The position numbers and the translations under genes are program-made. Of a DNA stretch of 64,000 bases, positions 11,606 to 21,800 are shown piece by piece; position 1 is the first letter of the stretch; the number at the start of each line of letters is the position of its first letter. A model generated the notes under the pieces. It worked only from the letters and a program-made list of their open reading frames with translations. It did not search any database and was not told the origin of the DNA. This DNA is from Eunapius fragilis (Eukaryota; Porifera; Demospongiae; Spongillida; Spongillidae): NCBI GenBank assembly GCA_963681505.1, contig OY811972.1:15113665-15177664 (forward strand). Direction: 5' to 3'.

Positions 11606-12244
11606 ATTTACCTTGCACCAACAACAATCTTCCCTGGAACAGCATCAAAGTTCAATGGAGCAGAGAAGTATCCACTTGTCACTATGAATTTGTTAATCTG
11701 ATAGTCTGTGAGGAGGGGAGATATTGAATGTCAGGAAGAGTTGGGGAGAGGGAAGGGGTGGGGAGGGCAGACACATTTGGAGTGACCATTGAATACGCAC
11801 AAGACAACAGAACGCGCCGCGTGTCACAGTTCTGTGTGTGCAGCTGGGCGTGACATGAGCTGCAAACGTAGCTTGCTAACTAAATTTTGCGTATATCAAA
11901 TTAGTCCTATTTCCTTTGCTTACGCACAAAGTTCATCCATAGGCCTAGACCTACATGTAGACACATTATGCATGGTTCGTCTATTCCCTGCGGAACCATA
12001 ATTTTGTCGTCAGTTCAGGCTAGCGATGCCAAGTATTACATGCAAGCACAGGCCTCTATGACGTGCAAGAGCGGATGAAAGCGCGGCGCGCTAAAAAAAA
12101 TATCCCGAAATATCAGCCCCGAGATAATTATACACACATACACATCCTCACGCGAGCTGTACCTTTGACGACGTTGGGCAGACATACAGTCAATTCGCAG
12201 GTCATGGCGGCCAGGAGTAGGGTTTTCCAAACCGAAAGCACCAT
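843..12244 (-). CDS. Semaphorin-like receptor copy 1 (Sema-PSI-stalk-TM-tyrosine tail)
   Basis: Exons read from the sequence, high to low: 12244-12163, 11705-11612, 10840-10765, 10170-10069, about 9921-9874, 9724-9622, 9533-9378, 9324-9185, 5781-5749, 5680-5569, 5477-5390, 4517-4364, 4261-4158, 4097-4015, 3909-3830, 2966-2919, 2850-2765, 2597-2508, 2299-2250, 2175-1975, 1176-843; about 750 residues. Exon 1 encodes a signal peptide ([20 protein letters not shown]). Later exons hold Sema hallmarks: [73 protein letters not shown]; then PSI ([14 protein letters not shown]). Sema proteins are plexin ligands or related receptors; here the membrane anchor and tail imply a cell-surface receptor. Two oddities: the acceptor near 9921 is poor, because copy 2's equivalent site is lost, and the step from the TM exon to the tail needs one more base of phase, so a small exon or another donor is missing from the model. 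Its intron between 9185 and 5781 carries a nested transposon. Confidence 0.75.
1740..1960. repeat. Degenerate C-rich tandem repeat (CCATCCCTCCATCAC-like)
   Basis: Runs of ccat, ccctcc and catcacccc alternate irregularly inside the last intron of Sema copy 1. The open frames across it are low-complexity artefacts. Confidence 0.6.
1975..2175 (-). other. Stalk and transmembrane exon of Sema copy 1
   Basis: It starts after TTTAG and encodes a Thr/Pro-rich stalk (TPSTITDITLTPSTAP), then a hydrophobic segment, GVTLPIIAILVVVMVIFCVY, followed by cysteines and basic residues. This is a type I single-pass arrangement. Of the two possible GT donors, TGTA|GTGAGG is more canonical; both leave phase 1, while the tail exon needs phase 2. 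Confidence 0.65.
2508..2597 (-). other. PSI (plexin-semaphorin-integrin) exon of copy 1
   Basis: The exon encodes [18 protein letters not shown] followed by [12 protein letters not shown]. The CxxxRDPYCxW core is diagnostic of PSI modules directly after a Sema domain. The matching exons are 16987-17079 in copy 2 (one extra codon) and 46651-46740 in copy 3. Confidence 0.85.
3358..3783. repeat. 22-bp minisatellite in an intron of Sema copy 1
   Basis: About 20 units of a 22-bp repeat (core AATGGAAAGACACCACAC plus CCCC), with shorter variants carrying AATAGAAAGACC in the left third. It lies between the exons at 3830-3909 and 2919-2966. Long frames on both strands, such as [12 protein letters not shown] or [10 protein letters not shown], are only translations of the repeat. 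Confidence 0.9.
3957..4012. repeat. (CA)n microsatellite
   Basis: An almost pure CA run just downstream (minus sense) of the donor of the exon at 4015-4097. Copy 2 has a CA run at the same intron position (18805-18854). Confidence 0.85.
6180..6375. mobile_element. Short MITE-like inverted-repeat element (orthologous copy at 20505-20690)
   Basis: The ends are imperfect inverted repeats: left GCATAGGAGTGCCCCTTATA and right CTATTAGGGGTGTTCCTA, with a poly-C tract inside. The same element sits in the matching intron of Sema copy 2, so it predates the gene duplication. Confidence 0.45.
6458..6780 (-). repeat. Body of composite repeat family, copy D (minus orientation)
   Basis: It matches, in reverse complement, the repeats at 28144-28471, 30024-30341 and 57665-57974. 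Shared stretches include GGTCAAATCC near the end, ACGATCCGATCGTCGGGAG and GAAGCTATTGGTG. Together with the half foldback at about 8990-9057 it frames the tyrosine-recombinase element, which therefore inserted into this older repeat. Confidence 0.6.
6785..6880 (-). repeat. Split direct repeat B2
   Basis: Direct copy of 7366-7458, from CTCCCTCCTAAACCCC through ACACCAAATAG, nearly identical. Confidence 0.8.
7199..7355 (-). repeat. Split direct repeat A2
   Basis: Direct copy of 8756-8913, sharing GTTACTGGCTCTGCACGAAC through CAACCGATGGAAAC. It has 7 extra bases after CATATACCGG. Confidence 0.85.
7366..7458 (-). repeat. Split direct repeat B1
   Basis: Directly abuts A2, forming the internal B1A2 junction of the element. 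Confidence 0.8.
7558..8745 (-). pseudogene. Tyrosine recombinase, disrupted
   Basis: The start ATG is at 8743-8745, 10 bp inside repeat A1. The N-terminal 100 residues are charged and probably coiled. A SAM-like DNA-binding part follows (STTKNYLGAFQRWKTWAA), then the catalytic domain with box I arginine in GFLRCDEL. Lesions seen: a frameshift at about 7958-7966 just after box I; a stop codon at 7646-7648 replacing the box II arginine right after MHSL; and a second frameshift near 7576 before the expected nucleophilic tyrosine. The copy cannot encode an active recombinase. The family is the one used by DIRS-like and Crypton elements; the flanking split repeats favour the former. Confidence 0.75.
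8756..8913 (-). repeat. Split direct repeat A1
   Basis: Direct copy of A2 at 7199-7355, lying immediately upstream of the recombinase ATG. Confidence 0.85.
8985..9060 (-). repeat. Half of a foldback arm (same family as 29443-29728)
   Basis: Contains TTGCTTTTTACACCACCAAC, TTTCTCGTATAGAATG and TTACTTGT, the inner-to-outer sequence of the foldback arms. The other half is missing, replaced by the recombinase element. Confidence 0.6.
10171..10200. repeat. Poly-G tract acting as a poly-C polypyrimidine tract on the minus strand
   Basis: About 26 consecutive G on the plus strand, directly next to the acceptor AG of the exon at 10069-10170. Copy 3 has the same arrangement at 51593-51627; copy 2 has an interrupted GGGTGGGGTGGG. 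Confidence 0.8.
11091..11242. repeat. (CA)n microsatellite
   Basis: About 60 CA units with few interruptions, in the intron between exons 2 and 3 of Sema copy 1. Confidence 0.95.
11519..11607. repeat. (CA)n microsatellite
   Basis: A CA run with CACG variants, directly downstream of the exon 2 donor of Sema copy 1. Copy 2 has an (ACGC)/(CA) array at the same place. Confidence 0.9.
12163..12244 (-). other. Signal peptide exon of Sema copy 1
   Basis: ATG at 12242-12244, hydrophobic core LLLAAM, and donor AAAG|GTACAG. The upstream in-frame ATG used by copy 2 is changed to ACG here, so this copy starts three codons later. Confidence 0.75.
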
Positions 12245-12627
12245 ACTCGCCGTGACCCCCTGTGCAAACCAGAGCTCAGCTAGGTCACCGAGACAAAAAT
12301 TAATGCTAATTACGTCTTTTATTATGCCGCCAAATTATTTGCGTGGGCGTCATACAAGGTTAATTACGATGTGCACGATGCCATTAAAACGAGGCGTTTG
12401 TCCACTCGTCGAAAGAAAATACTTCAGTTCTCCCTCTAAATTTGAAACTGCAAATGAACAGTTCTAGATCTACTGCTGTGAAAGCAAGGTGGTAATCCCA
12501 TTTAGAAAAGACATTCTGGTACACCACTATTCTGCCTCTTCATAGCATAGCGATTATTTTGGTGACCCACAATGGTGTTAGTTTTACAAGCAATACATTC
12601 ATACTTTTGGTATCAATATAGCTGTGT

Positions 12628-13437
12628 TCATTGTTACACTAATAAACTAGTAATGGCATTGGAAATAGCACCGTGTGGACCCCACTTGATGGTCAACACC
12701 ACCCAGTATATCCTATATATGCCCATATTGCTGCACAACCATACTCTTTAGTCATTCTCACCCCTCCACCTCACCCCCCCCCCCCCCCCCCCTCATTTCT
12801 ACTCCATATAAAGCTCACCTGGCCCTCATGACCCAGTACACACAGAGGAGGAGGGCCACAATGATGGGGAGGGTAACACCCAACGACGTCGCCAGGGGGA
12901 CCTGAGACATGGCCACGCCCTGGGTGGGGCCAGTCAGAGGAGGAGAGTTTGTATCTGCATTGCTAAATGCACATATATGCTTGGAGCGTTTAGGTGTGTA
13001 TGATAGCATTCACCCATTATACACGCTTCCCATAGCAAGCCAAGGCCTTTTACAACAATAGTGTGTTTTGCTATTATTCTTAAGTCTACAAATTTACTTA
13101 TGCTGATGACTGAGATGCATGGGACCTCGTGATTTTATTGTTTTGCATAGACTAATTGATGCCATTGTCAGTGTTCACATAAAGATCCTTCCTTTGCATG
13201 TATGTCCTTATATGGTAAGTGATTGCAATCACTATATGCATGACATCATGGGGTGCTTATGTATAGGGCTATTCATGCAGCGCTGGTTTGTATAGCAGTG
13301 TGTGCATCTAACATGTGGACATGTTTGTATGACATCAGTTGCTCACTTGATATTGCAGGGGAATTATCAGATTAACGTTTTGCGGCTGAAACATTTGCTC
13401 TTGTGCCGCCTGTTCTTCAGTTAATAACTAACTCTAA
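12628..13437 (-). pseudogene. Relic of a fourth Sema gene 3' part (stalk/TM exon) with an inverted segment
   Basis: The region 12628-12957 is closely similar to 45590-45930 of copy 3. It includes a TM exon (donor at 12818) encoding PPLTGPTQGVAMSQVPLATS and a transmembrane segment shortened by two in-frame deletions. The region 13150-13245 resembles the end of copy 3's last Sema exon and its flank (47115-47235). The region 13316-13437 matches 47240-47345 in reverse complement. No PSI, linker or tail exon remains. It lies upstream of copy 1, where a 3' end has no job, so it is a duplication remnant. Confidence 0.6.
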
Positions 13438-13584
13438 ACTATATAGTTTGTATTGTGTACATTTTTTGATATGGTGGACTCAGATGCTGATTCCTACTTG
13501 CCTCGTGATGTGGGTGCAGTTCTTTCGATTGAGCACACTAAGAAACAAAAAATACTCACAAGCTGCTGAAATGATCAATGCATC

Positions 13585-14010
13585 TTATACACCATTTGCT
13601 GTTACAGCTGGATCTTGAGGCAAAGACATTTATGAGTCATTTAGCTGAAAAAAATAGCTGCAATTTGGCACAAGTCTCACAGTGAAGTGCTGGTGCAAGG
13701 ATGCTTTTTGCTGTCCCTTGAGTCTATAACTCATAACTATATGGATGATTTATTTTAAAATATATAAAGTGCTGAATTCATTCTGGCAAGTATAGAAGCC
13801 CTGCTCCATCTTCAATCTCCATTCTTCTCCATTTCACTCTGCTGCCACAAATGTAGAGATTTGTAGCACGAAAAAGCATCCTTGCACGCACATAATCCAG
13901 CACTTCACTGTGAGACTTATGCCAAACTGCAGCTATCTTGTCACCTAAATGATGCATGAATGTCTTTGCCTCAAGACCCAGTGTCCCATCAGCTGTCACA
14001 ACAAATGGCG
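13585..14010. pseudogene. Retroelement 3'-end-like fragment in two inverted pieces
   Basis: The minus strand 14010-13780 encodes TADGTLGLEAKTFMHHLGDK and, further on, LYICGSR. This is the pattern G.(L/M)G.EA..F...L......CIRGSR common near the C-terminus of invertebrate reverse-transcriptase polyproteins, recognised from memory. The plus strand 13585-13720 carries a diverged second copy of the same stretch, making an imperfect inverted repeat. Confidence 0.35.
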
Positions 14011-14059
14011 TAAAAGATGCTCATTTTTATTATACATCATTAATTATGTAGGTTCTGTA

Positions 14060-14430
14060 ACTACAGTGGCAGAGTGTTGCAAGGATGATACCAAGGACCC
14101 AAAGTGCTCAGAGCTAGGCTGGAAAGGCACACCACTAACAGTAGAGAGACTTATGGCTGCTGGGGTGTGGAGGTTTGGGGAAACACCACCACTCGTCTGG
14201 CCATTCCCATGAAGTGCACCAAGTCCCCAGGCCACTGCTTCCATTTATGGCAGACTCTACCTCACTTTGGTGAGGTCCTGTGCAAGAGCCCTGCTATCAA
14301 GAGCTGGACCTTTTTTGGTTGTCCCTGGTTGACATGCGGTATTCCCCATGCAATACGTAAGAGAGTAGGTCATACACATGGGGTGTTACCCAGAGCGGTA
14401 TTTGAAGGACTACGTAAGCAGGGTGTGAGG
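14060..14430 (+). pseudogene. Retroelement ORF2 C-terminal-like fragment, frameshifted
   Basis: One frame reads VAECCKDDTKDPKCSELGWK and a neighbouring frame continues ETYGCWGVEVWG. The two halves look like one protein broken by an indel at about 14130. This resembles C-terminal ends of non-LTR retrotransposon polyproteins; the assignment is by recollection only. Confidence 0.3.
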
Positions 14431-14439
14431 TAAGCCTAG

Positions 14440-15640
14440 CACTGCTTTTGAAAGAAGTTTTATTCACTAAATTGTTTTCATAAATGCCAAGACCAGAACT
14501 AATACAGCGAAAGCAAAATATACTTCCTGTCATTAAGCTGCATGAGCGGTGATATTGTGGTTGAAATTGAACCTCTGGAAAATACTATATAAGCATGAAA
14601 CCATTAAGTATGGGTGTCTGTGTGTGCAGAAAATCAAAGTTTGTATGCGTATATATAATCTGTTGTATTTTCTTGTATGTTGTGTATATTACTGGTATGT
14701 TGTAAGTACGGGACGGGTGCATTGGATTGGTGTGTTGTATGTACTAGTGTGTTGTACATATAGTGGACCGAAAAAAAAAGGCACCAATGATGTAAGATCG
14801 TACTGATCAATGTATGGCTATGGATCAAGTATGGAGTATACGTTGTGCAGCAATATAACAAATACACACAGAACTGTGCTACTGTATTATGCATACATTT
14901 CATCATCGTATATATATTTTTGTTCAAGATGCTTGATGTTGTCGCAAAATTGATCCAATACTATGACCATTGTCATGTTGGGACCACAGTCACTTGTGAT
15001 GACCAATATAAGGAAGGTTCAAAACTCTGTGTGCACCTGTTTCTGAATATTACGTTGTGTGAGCTGAATGTCCTTCTCACAATGAGAGAGCGTTTAATAC
15101 ATGAAAATAACATGCAATACCACAATGTTGGTCCAATACAATACGATAGATAGATCGGCACAGTAAAAACTAATCAAATAGAACAAATTAAACTTTTGAA
15201 AACGAAGATCTATCTGGAGGTGGCTCCAACATAACTTCACTCAGAATCAGTTTCAATAACAAACATGCTACTTGTATGAAGTAGTTATCATGTGTATAAT
15301 CTCTATCCTGCTATTGCGCACTGGTGCTAAGCTTGCTACTGTGGCAGATTAAAATAAAGCCACATTAAAACGGCCACCATTCCCAAATTATGCCAATCGT
15401 TTTTCCTGCTGCCCACTGAAAGCCCTGGCACAGAAGTATACCAATATATTCTGACTGCAGCATTTAATGCTTGTGGGGTGGGTGGTTGGAAGAGCCATGG
15501 GAACTGAAGTCTATTGTATGCAACAATTAACATTGCACACTTCAGACACATGTATTAGTAGATGACTCCATAGTACTGGAACAAACATTGCAATTGGTGA
15601 GAGGGCTAAACTGAAACATTGTTTACAAAGTACGTTGATG
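14440..15640. other. Sequence without recognised genes
   Basis: AT-rich, with a poly-A stretch at 14771 and scattered short frames without recognisable motifs. It separates the retroelement fragments from the 3' end of Sema copy 2. Confidence 0.4.
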
Positions 15641-15650
15641 CATGTATGAT

Positions 15651-15832
15651 TTAATAGTAATAATATTCATCTCGGTCACATACTGGGGGCTGGGGTGGAC
15701 CGCTTTGCTGGATCTGCCCTTGCACATGATATACTGGATTCATGGATGTCTCTATCTGGTCTTCTGATCTCTGATGTGGGGCACCCTTATTGTCAGGAGG
15801 CGCGACAGAGTTACAAACATTTGGAAGTTTAG
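15651..15832 (-). other. Cytoplasmic tail exon of Sema copy 2, NPxY and terminal YYYY
   Basis: The open stretch reads [16 protein letters not shown], then [10 protein letters not shown] and ends DRDEYYYY before TAA (15651-15653). NPVY fits the NPxY motif bound by PTB domains or used in endocytosis. It does not resemble the tails of copies 1 and 3. The acceptor TGTAG at 15833-15835 requires phase 1, while the TM exon ends in phase 2; only the small exon at 16164-16171 bridges them in this model. Confidence 0.5.
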
Positions 15833-18821
15833 CTACATGTAAGCCATTAATGTCAAATGAATTTTTGGATGATCTGGTGAATTAAAAAAGGTGGAGAATG
15901 GCAGTAAGGAGGAGAGGAAGGAAGTAGGAGGAGCAGGAGAGAGGTGGGGCAGGAAGGAGGAGGGGCAGGAAGTAAGAACTGATATGCAAAATACAACATT
16001 TGAATTTGCTAACATAACATTATGATGCATAAATGTGCACTATGTCAACTAAAATTAAGTTCCCAAACCATTTAATAAATTATTACTGCATACAAAAAAA
16101 TGCTTTATCTTCATTTACACAGGTGAGGATGACAAACCTTTACTCTTACGCTGGGTCACTTACACCTTGTACTAGATGAACACACACTTCAATCTAAACT
16201 CTCATATAATTACTTCAGAAGGAATGAATGTACCTCTTTAATATGCAGATGACCAAGGTGATGATGGTACATAGCATAGCAGTGACCAGGACACCCAGTG
16301 GAATGCCCACAGCCACACCCACTGTAGTAACTTGGCCGTTAGAGATGGACTGTGCCATACCGACCTGGGAAGGAGTTGAAGGATTGGAAGTCGTGAGGGA
16401 CATAGCCACTGAAATGGTGGTGAAGGTAGCCATGGAAATGGTGGGGATGGTTCCAGCTGGTATGGATGTTGTAGTTGTGGGCGTGGTCAGGCCTGTGCAG
16501 TCACATTATTGTATGGATATACAATGATATACATAGGGTGCACAAAAATATACAATGATATCCATAGGGTGCACAAAAATATACAATGATATCCATAGGG
16601 TGAACAAAAATATACAATGATATCCATAGGGTGCACAAAAATTTACAATGATATCCATAGGGTGCACAAAAATATACAATGATATCCATAGGGTGCACAA
16701 AAATATACAATGATATCCATAGGGTGCACAAAAATATACAATGATATCCATAGGGTGCACAAATATGGGCTTGCTTCAACACTTGCCTGGAGCAGGACAG
16801 TCCAAACGTGTTCCCGTGGTGATGTCTTGGTACAGCCTGGAGGGATGAGGGGTCAGTGTAATGTACTGGTAATTGCCATGACTCCTTGTGTGCAATGATT
16901 AATGTCCAACATGTGGACAGTTATTGAACTGGTGGTGATGCTATGATGTAATGGGATTACATCATGGGGTCTTTATTTTGGCTTACTTGGTGATATTAAG
17001 GAGGTCTGAGGTATACTTCACACACTGACTGGTAACGTTGTTCCACACACAGTAGGGATCTCTGGAGCCCACACAGCCACTGAAGAGATGGGTGATTTAA
17101 GTATGTGTGTGTATGTGTGTGTGTATGTGTGTGTACATGCGCTATGCAAAAACTAGCGGCAAACATACTGCATGATATAATGAAGTGATGAGTACACACA
17201 CCACATATACATACTCACACGGTGTAGTTGACCTTACCTGCAGTCCAGATATTGACCACACCTCTCCAGTGGCAGTCTGTAGATGCCATTGTCAGTGTTC
17301 ACATAGAGGTACTTCACTCCACTCTGAGAGGTGAACATACAGTGTAGGGGAATGTAGTGGTAATTGACCAAGGGGTGTGGCCAGAACTTACTTGATTTCT
17401 TATCTCCATTTGACGCACACTTAATACATCCTCACCAAGCTGGGGGTGGGGGCGGGGGAGGGAGAGGGAGGGTTGGGGTGGTGGTGGTGGGGAGTCACAA
17501 AGGTAAGCATCACTACCACCAACACAGCCATAGGTATATATATAGATAATTGGGACAGTGTCCAGCAGAATCACCCTTCTGGCTAGTTTTTCAAGTAATT
17601 TTTTGATTTTCCTTGAACACCCATGAGCTTCTGTCAAATGGTCCTTACGCATCCTAAATTGGACTATCCATCACAAAGTTATTAAGCACTGAATTTATAA
17701 TTAGCCATGCATTTCAATGCGAGCGTTACTTTTCTTTTGCTTGTTCTGGAAATTTTGAAAAAGTACCATAAGGGTGATTTAGCTGGACACTGTCCCATAT
17801 ATATATATATATATATAATATGCAGAACGAGGTACACTCACTGATAATATGCCTACAGTGTGCATTACCTTCTCTCTCTCTTTCCCCCCCCCCCCCCCCA
17901 ACACCCCCCTCACCCAACGTTACCGGGCAAAATTACATCCATTTGTGTATCGCTAACAGGTTTGTACATGGTAAACAGTAACCAAGTGACAACACTTGGA
18001 CCATTTAAGTAGACTGAACAAAAATTGAGCATAGCTGGATGTATGCCATGAGCGATGGTGCTACCTTACCTGACACACTCAGAGTTCCCCCCATACCCCC
18101 CCCCCCCCCCCCCAAAAAAAAACACATTCCACCACTATTAGCTCTAGCCTCTATTCCTGTCATATTCCTGTCATACCAGTCATCACCGCTGTTGAGCGTG
18201 CCCCCACCATGCACCCACAAAGGCCCCACATGTGTCTACACAAGCCATTCATGTTCCTTCTTTTTTATGTGCCCAATGACAATGGACAGACACCACACCC
18301 CCAATGGAAAGACACCACATCCCCAATGGAAAGACACCACACCCCCAATGGAAAGACACCACACCCCCAATGGAAAGACACCACACACCCAATGGAAAGA
18401 CACCACACCCCCAATGGAAAGACACCACACCTCCAATGGAAAGACACCACACCCCCAATGGAAAGACACCACACCCCCAATGGAAAGACACCACACCCCC
18501 AATGGAAAGACACCACACCCCCAATGGAAAGACACCACACCCCCAATGGAAAGACACCACACCCCCAATGGAAAGACACCACACCCCCAATGGAAAGACA
18601 CCACACCCCCAATGGAAAGACACCACACCCCCAATGGAAAGACGAGGCAAATCATTACTGATACATTCCACATTAGAATGAACCTTGATGTTTTCAGCAA
18701 TCACAGGGAAGAGAGTTCCATTAAAGGCCATAGCCAACTTGAGCACTGACCCAACATCTGTTGGTGAGTGATGAGTACTCACTAGTGAACACATGTAGGC
18801 GTACATGCACACACACACACA

Positions 18822-18853
<32 letters not shown>

Positions 18854-21800
18854 TACTTGTTCCAAGGAAGAGGACATCTTGTATTGTACATGATGATCCA
18901 TTTAGCACACAGGTCTGGTCTACAGCCATCTTTGTTACCCTGTTAAGAGGAAAGGGATGGTGACATGAGATGTGATCACCACAGGTGGTAAGGCCTTACA
19001 CCACACCACTCAGCACAGCCAGAGGGTCAGGAGTGTATTGGAGTATTGATTGTACCAAGTTGATCCTCTGGGAGTCCTGATCTGACCTGCCATTATAAGA
19101 ACACTAGAGAAATAGAATGAGCACATGGTGACAGGTCACACACACACACACACCCACACACACACACGTGCACATACACACACCCACACACACACACATG
19201 CACACACACACAGACGCACACACGCACACATACCTCCACATAGGCATTTGCAATATTTTTACCGCTGAGGGGATCATAGACCAGTGACCTGAAGATGTCA
19301 AACACTCCTTTGTTGTTGTTGCCATTGGGGACAAGGGCATCACTGTCATTGGCCCGGTAGACACAGATAGAGGTCTGGGGACTGTACCTGAGGACAAAGG
19401 AGTAACACACCATGTACAAAAAAGTGAGCATAACTGTTGGCTCTCCTCCCACCCCTCACCCACCAAATGATGCACGTACAGGGTGTGTGTGGTTGATGTC
19501 TAATCATAGGTGTAGAATATGGGAGGCTCACACCCCCATAGGCAAATTGCTGAGGGGGGCTCCCCCCCCAGAGTACTTATTTACATTATTAAATTAATGG
19601 TAATGGAATGGTGGTAAGGATGGGGAGGTGGTAGCATGGGATGGGGAGGAGGTGGCAAGGGATGGGGAGGAGGTGGCATGGGATGGGGAGGAGGTGGCAT
19701 GGGATAGTGAGGGGTAGTGACATGATAAGGGAGGAAGAGGGAAGTGGTATGGGGAAAGGGGAGGATGATGTAATGGTGGTAAGGGAACTCACCCTGAGTA
19801 GTCAGTGAAGGTTCCATACATAAGCTCCACCCACTCTCCTCCAGCATAGTACCGTCCAGGTCGACTGAAGACCACACCCTCTGTGGGGTGAAGGGATGAC
19901 ATAATGATGCCAACAGCCTTAGAGACCATCATGGGAAGGTGCATTCATGTGCATGTTAGTATTCACCGCTTACGTAGGAGGTTAGGTCTGAGAGGACCAG
20001 AGGAACGTTGACATGTTATGTTGGCCTTGAGGAGGGTGGTGGGAAAGGGAAGACCATTTGGTCTACTGACTGACCCTGGGTCATTCTGGGGAGGGGGTGA
20101 GGGAGGGAAAGGAAGTAAATAGGTCTGGGGAAGAGGAAATAATTGCACTCACCTGACATAGCCGTACTAATTTGTTGGTCACCACCTGAAGTAAGGGTAT
20201 GATATCAGGACGAGCAAAACATCTCAATACAACTATCACATGACATTAATACTTTTTGGGTATGGTCCGGGACCAGTATGCATAATACTTTGTGCAAGTG
20301 AACAACTTCATCAACAAAACTAGTTCACTTGCAAGAAGCAGCATAAGGGAAAGGTGGGACTGAGCTATGTGGTTAGATACACTTCTTCAAACAAATACTT
20401 AATTTTACAACTTTACCTGGGTGTCTTGATGCCATGGTAATAGTTAATAACTTAAATACTTGCAAAAAATACCCCCCTCTTAACTATTAGACCATCACTA
20501 TTCATAAGACGTACACATAGGCATAGGAATGTCCCTTATAGGGGGGAGCCCGAAATCATAAAATTCATTGAATTTCTCCTAATATGGTATCACCTATTAC
20601 CATGTACGGTGAAAACCAATGAATAGTATGACTTCAGGCCCCCCCCCCCCCTATTAGGGGCGTTCCTACACTTATGATACACATGTAGTATAAACTTACA
20701 AATGTCACAATGTAAGTGCCAAAGGAATGCAAACACCTACACACGGATGCTTATATTTTACATTGACAATAATGGATTCCGCATTTTTAAAACGGAACCT
20801 TACTTAACACTTACACTGCTTAATGCATGTCATTTTCCTGTGCTCATACTTCATTCTATAACATATACGAATGCATAGATTTTAAAAACTCACCGATGTG
20901 GCAGGGTCTTGTTCCCTCACAAAGACAAATAAATACTTGTGTTCATCTGGAGTTGGGGTGCCTGAGAACCCCTGTGGGAGTGGCCCCCTCATGGGGTAGT
21001 CTGCCTTGTACACATCTACTATTACCAGAAAAGCTGAAACAGAAAGTAGTATGCCATATATGGAGTGTGTGGTGAGTGGTCTTACGGCTGAACCATGTGG
21101 TAAGATTGAAGGCATTATTTGCAGCGGTAAAACCAAACTTGAGGGAGTTGCTCAGTGAAGTAGGATCATTGGGGTTAAATGTATGAAACGTAAGGCTGTT
21201 ACCAGAGGCAGCAAAGAAGTTAGTGTTCCTGGATGTATTCACTGAGAGGGTGGAAGGGGGAGGAGGATGTGGAGGGGACAGAGTACAAGGATTTAATACA
21301 GGTCAAGTGTGGTTTCTCTCTGCTTACAGTTGAAGAATATGCCTACTGATGGAATGTTTGGATCTGATGTGAGCAGTGTGGAAGATGATGGCACAGGGTC
21401 TGTTGCCATGGTGAGGGTTCCATCTGATGTCTAATGAAAAATGGGGTGATGAGATGGGGAGTGATGAATCAGGAATGAGGTGTGATGGGATGGGGAGGAG
21501 GGTGATGGGATGGGGAGGAGGGGTGATGGGGTGAGGAGGAGGGACTTGAGTGTTGGCTGTAATATAAGATTGATATAATCCAGAGGATGAAGATGGTGAT
21601 ATCATTACAAAACCTGCAACTTACGTTGGTGCAAAGGGCGTTGATTGGAACCAGCATCACATGCTCCTTCTCCTCTCCCACCTTGACCCACCAGCAAACG
21701 TCAGCCATTATTTTAATCAGCTAGTCCTTTACATTTTAAACAGCTAGATAATTGTACTAACCAGCTAATTATTAAACATCCTTGCATTAACCAGTTAGTT

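Noticed and set aside
18039-18929. Frames of 236 and 226 codons on both strands
   Set aside because: Same minisatellite artefact in Sema copy 2; real exons (18684-18757, 18857-18939) only partly overlap.
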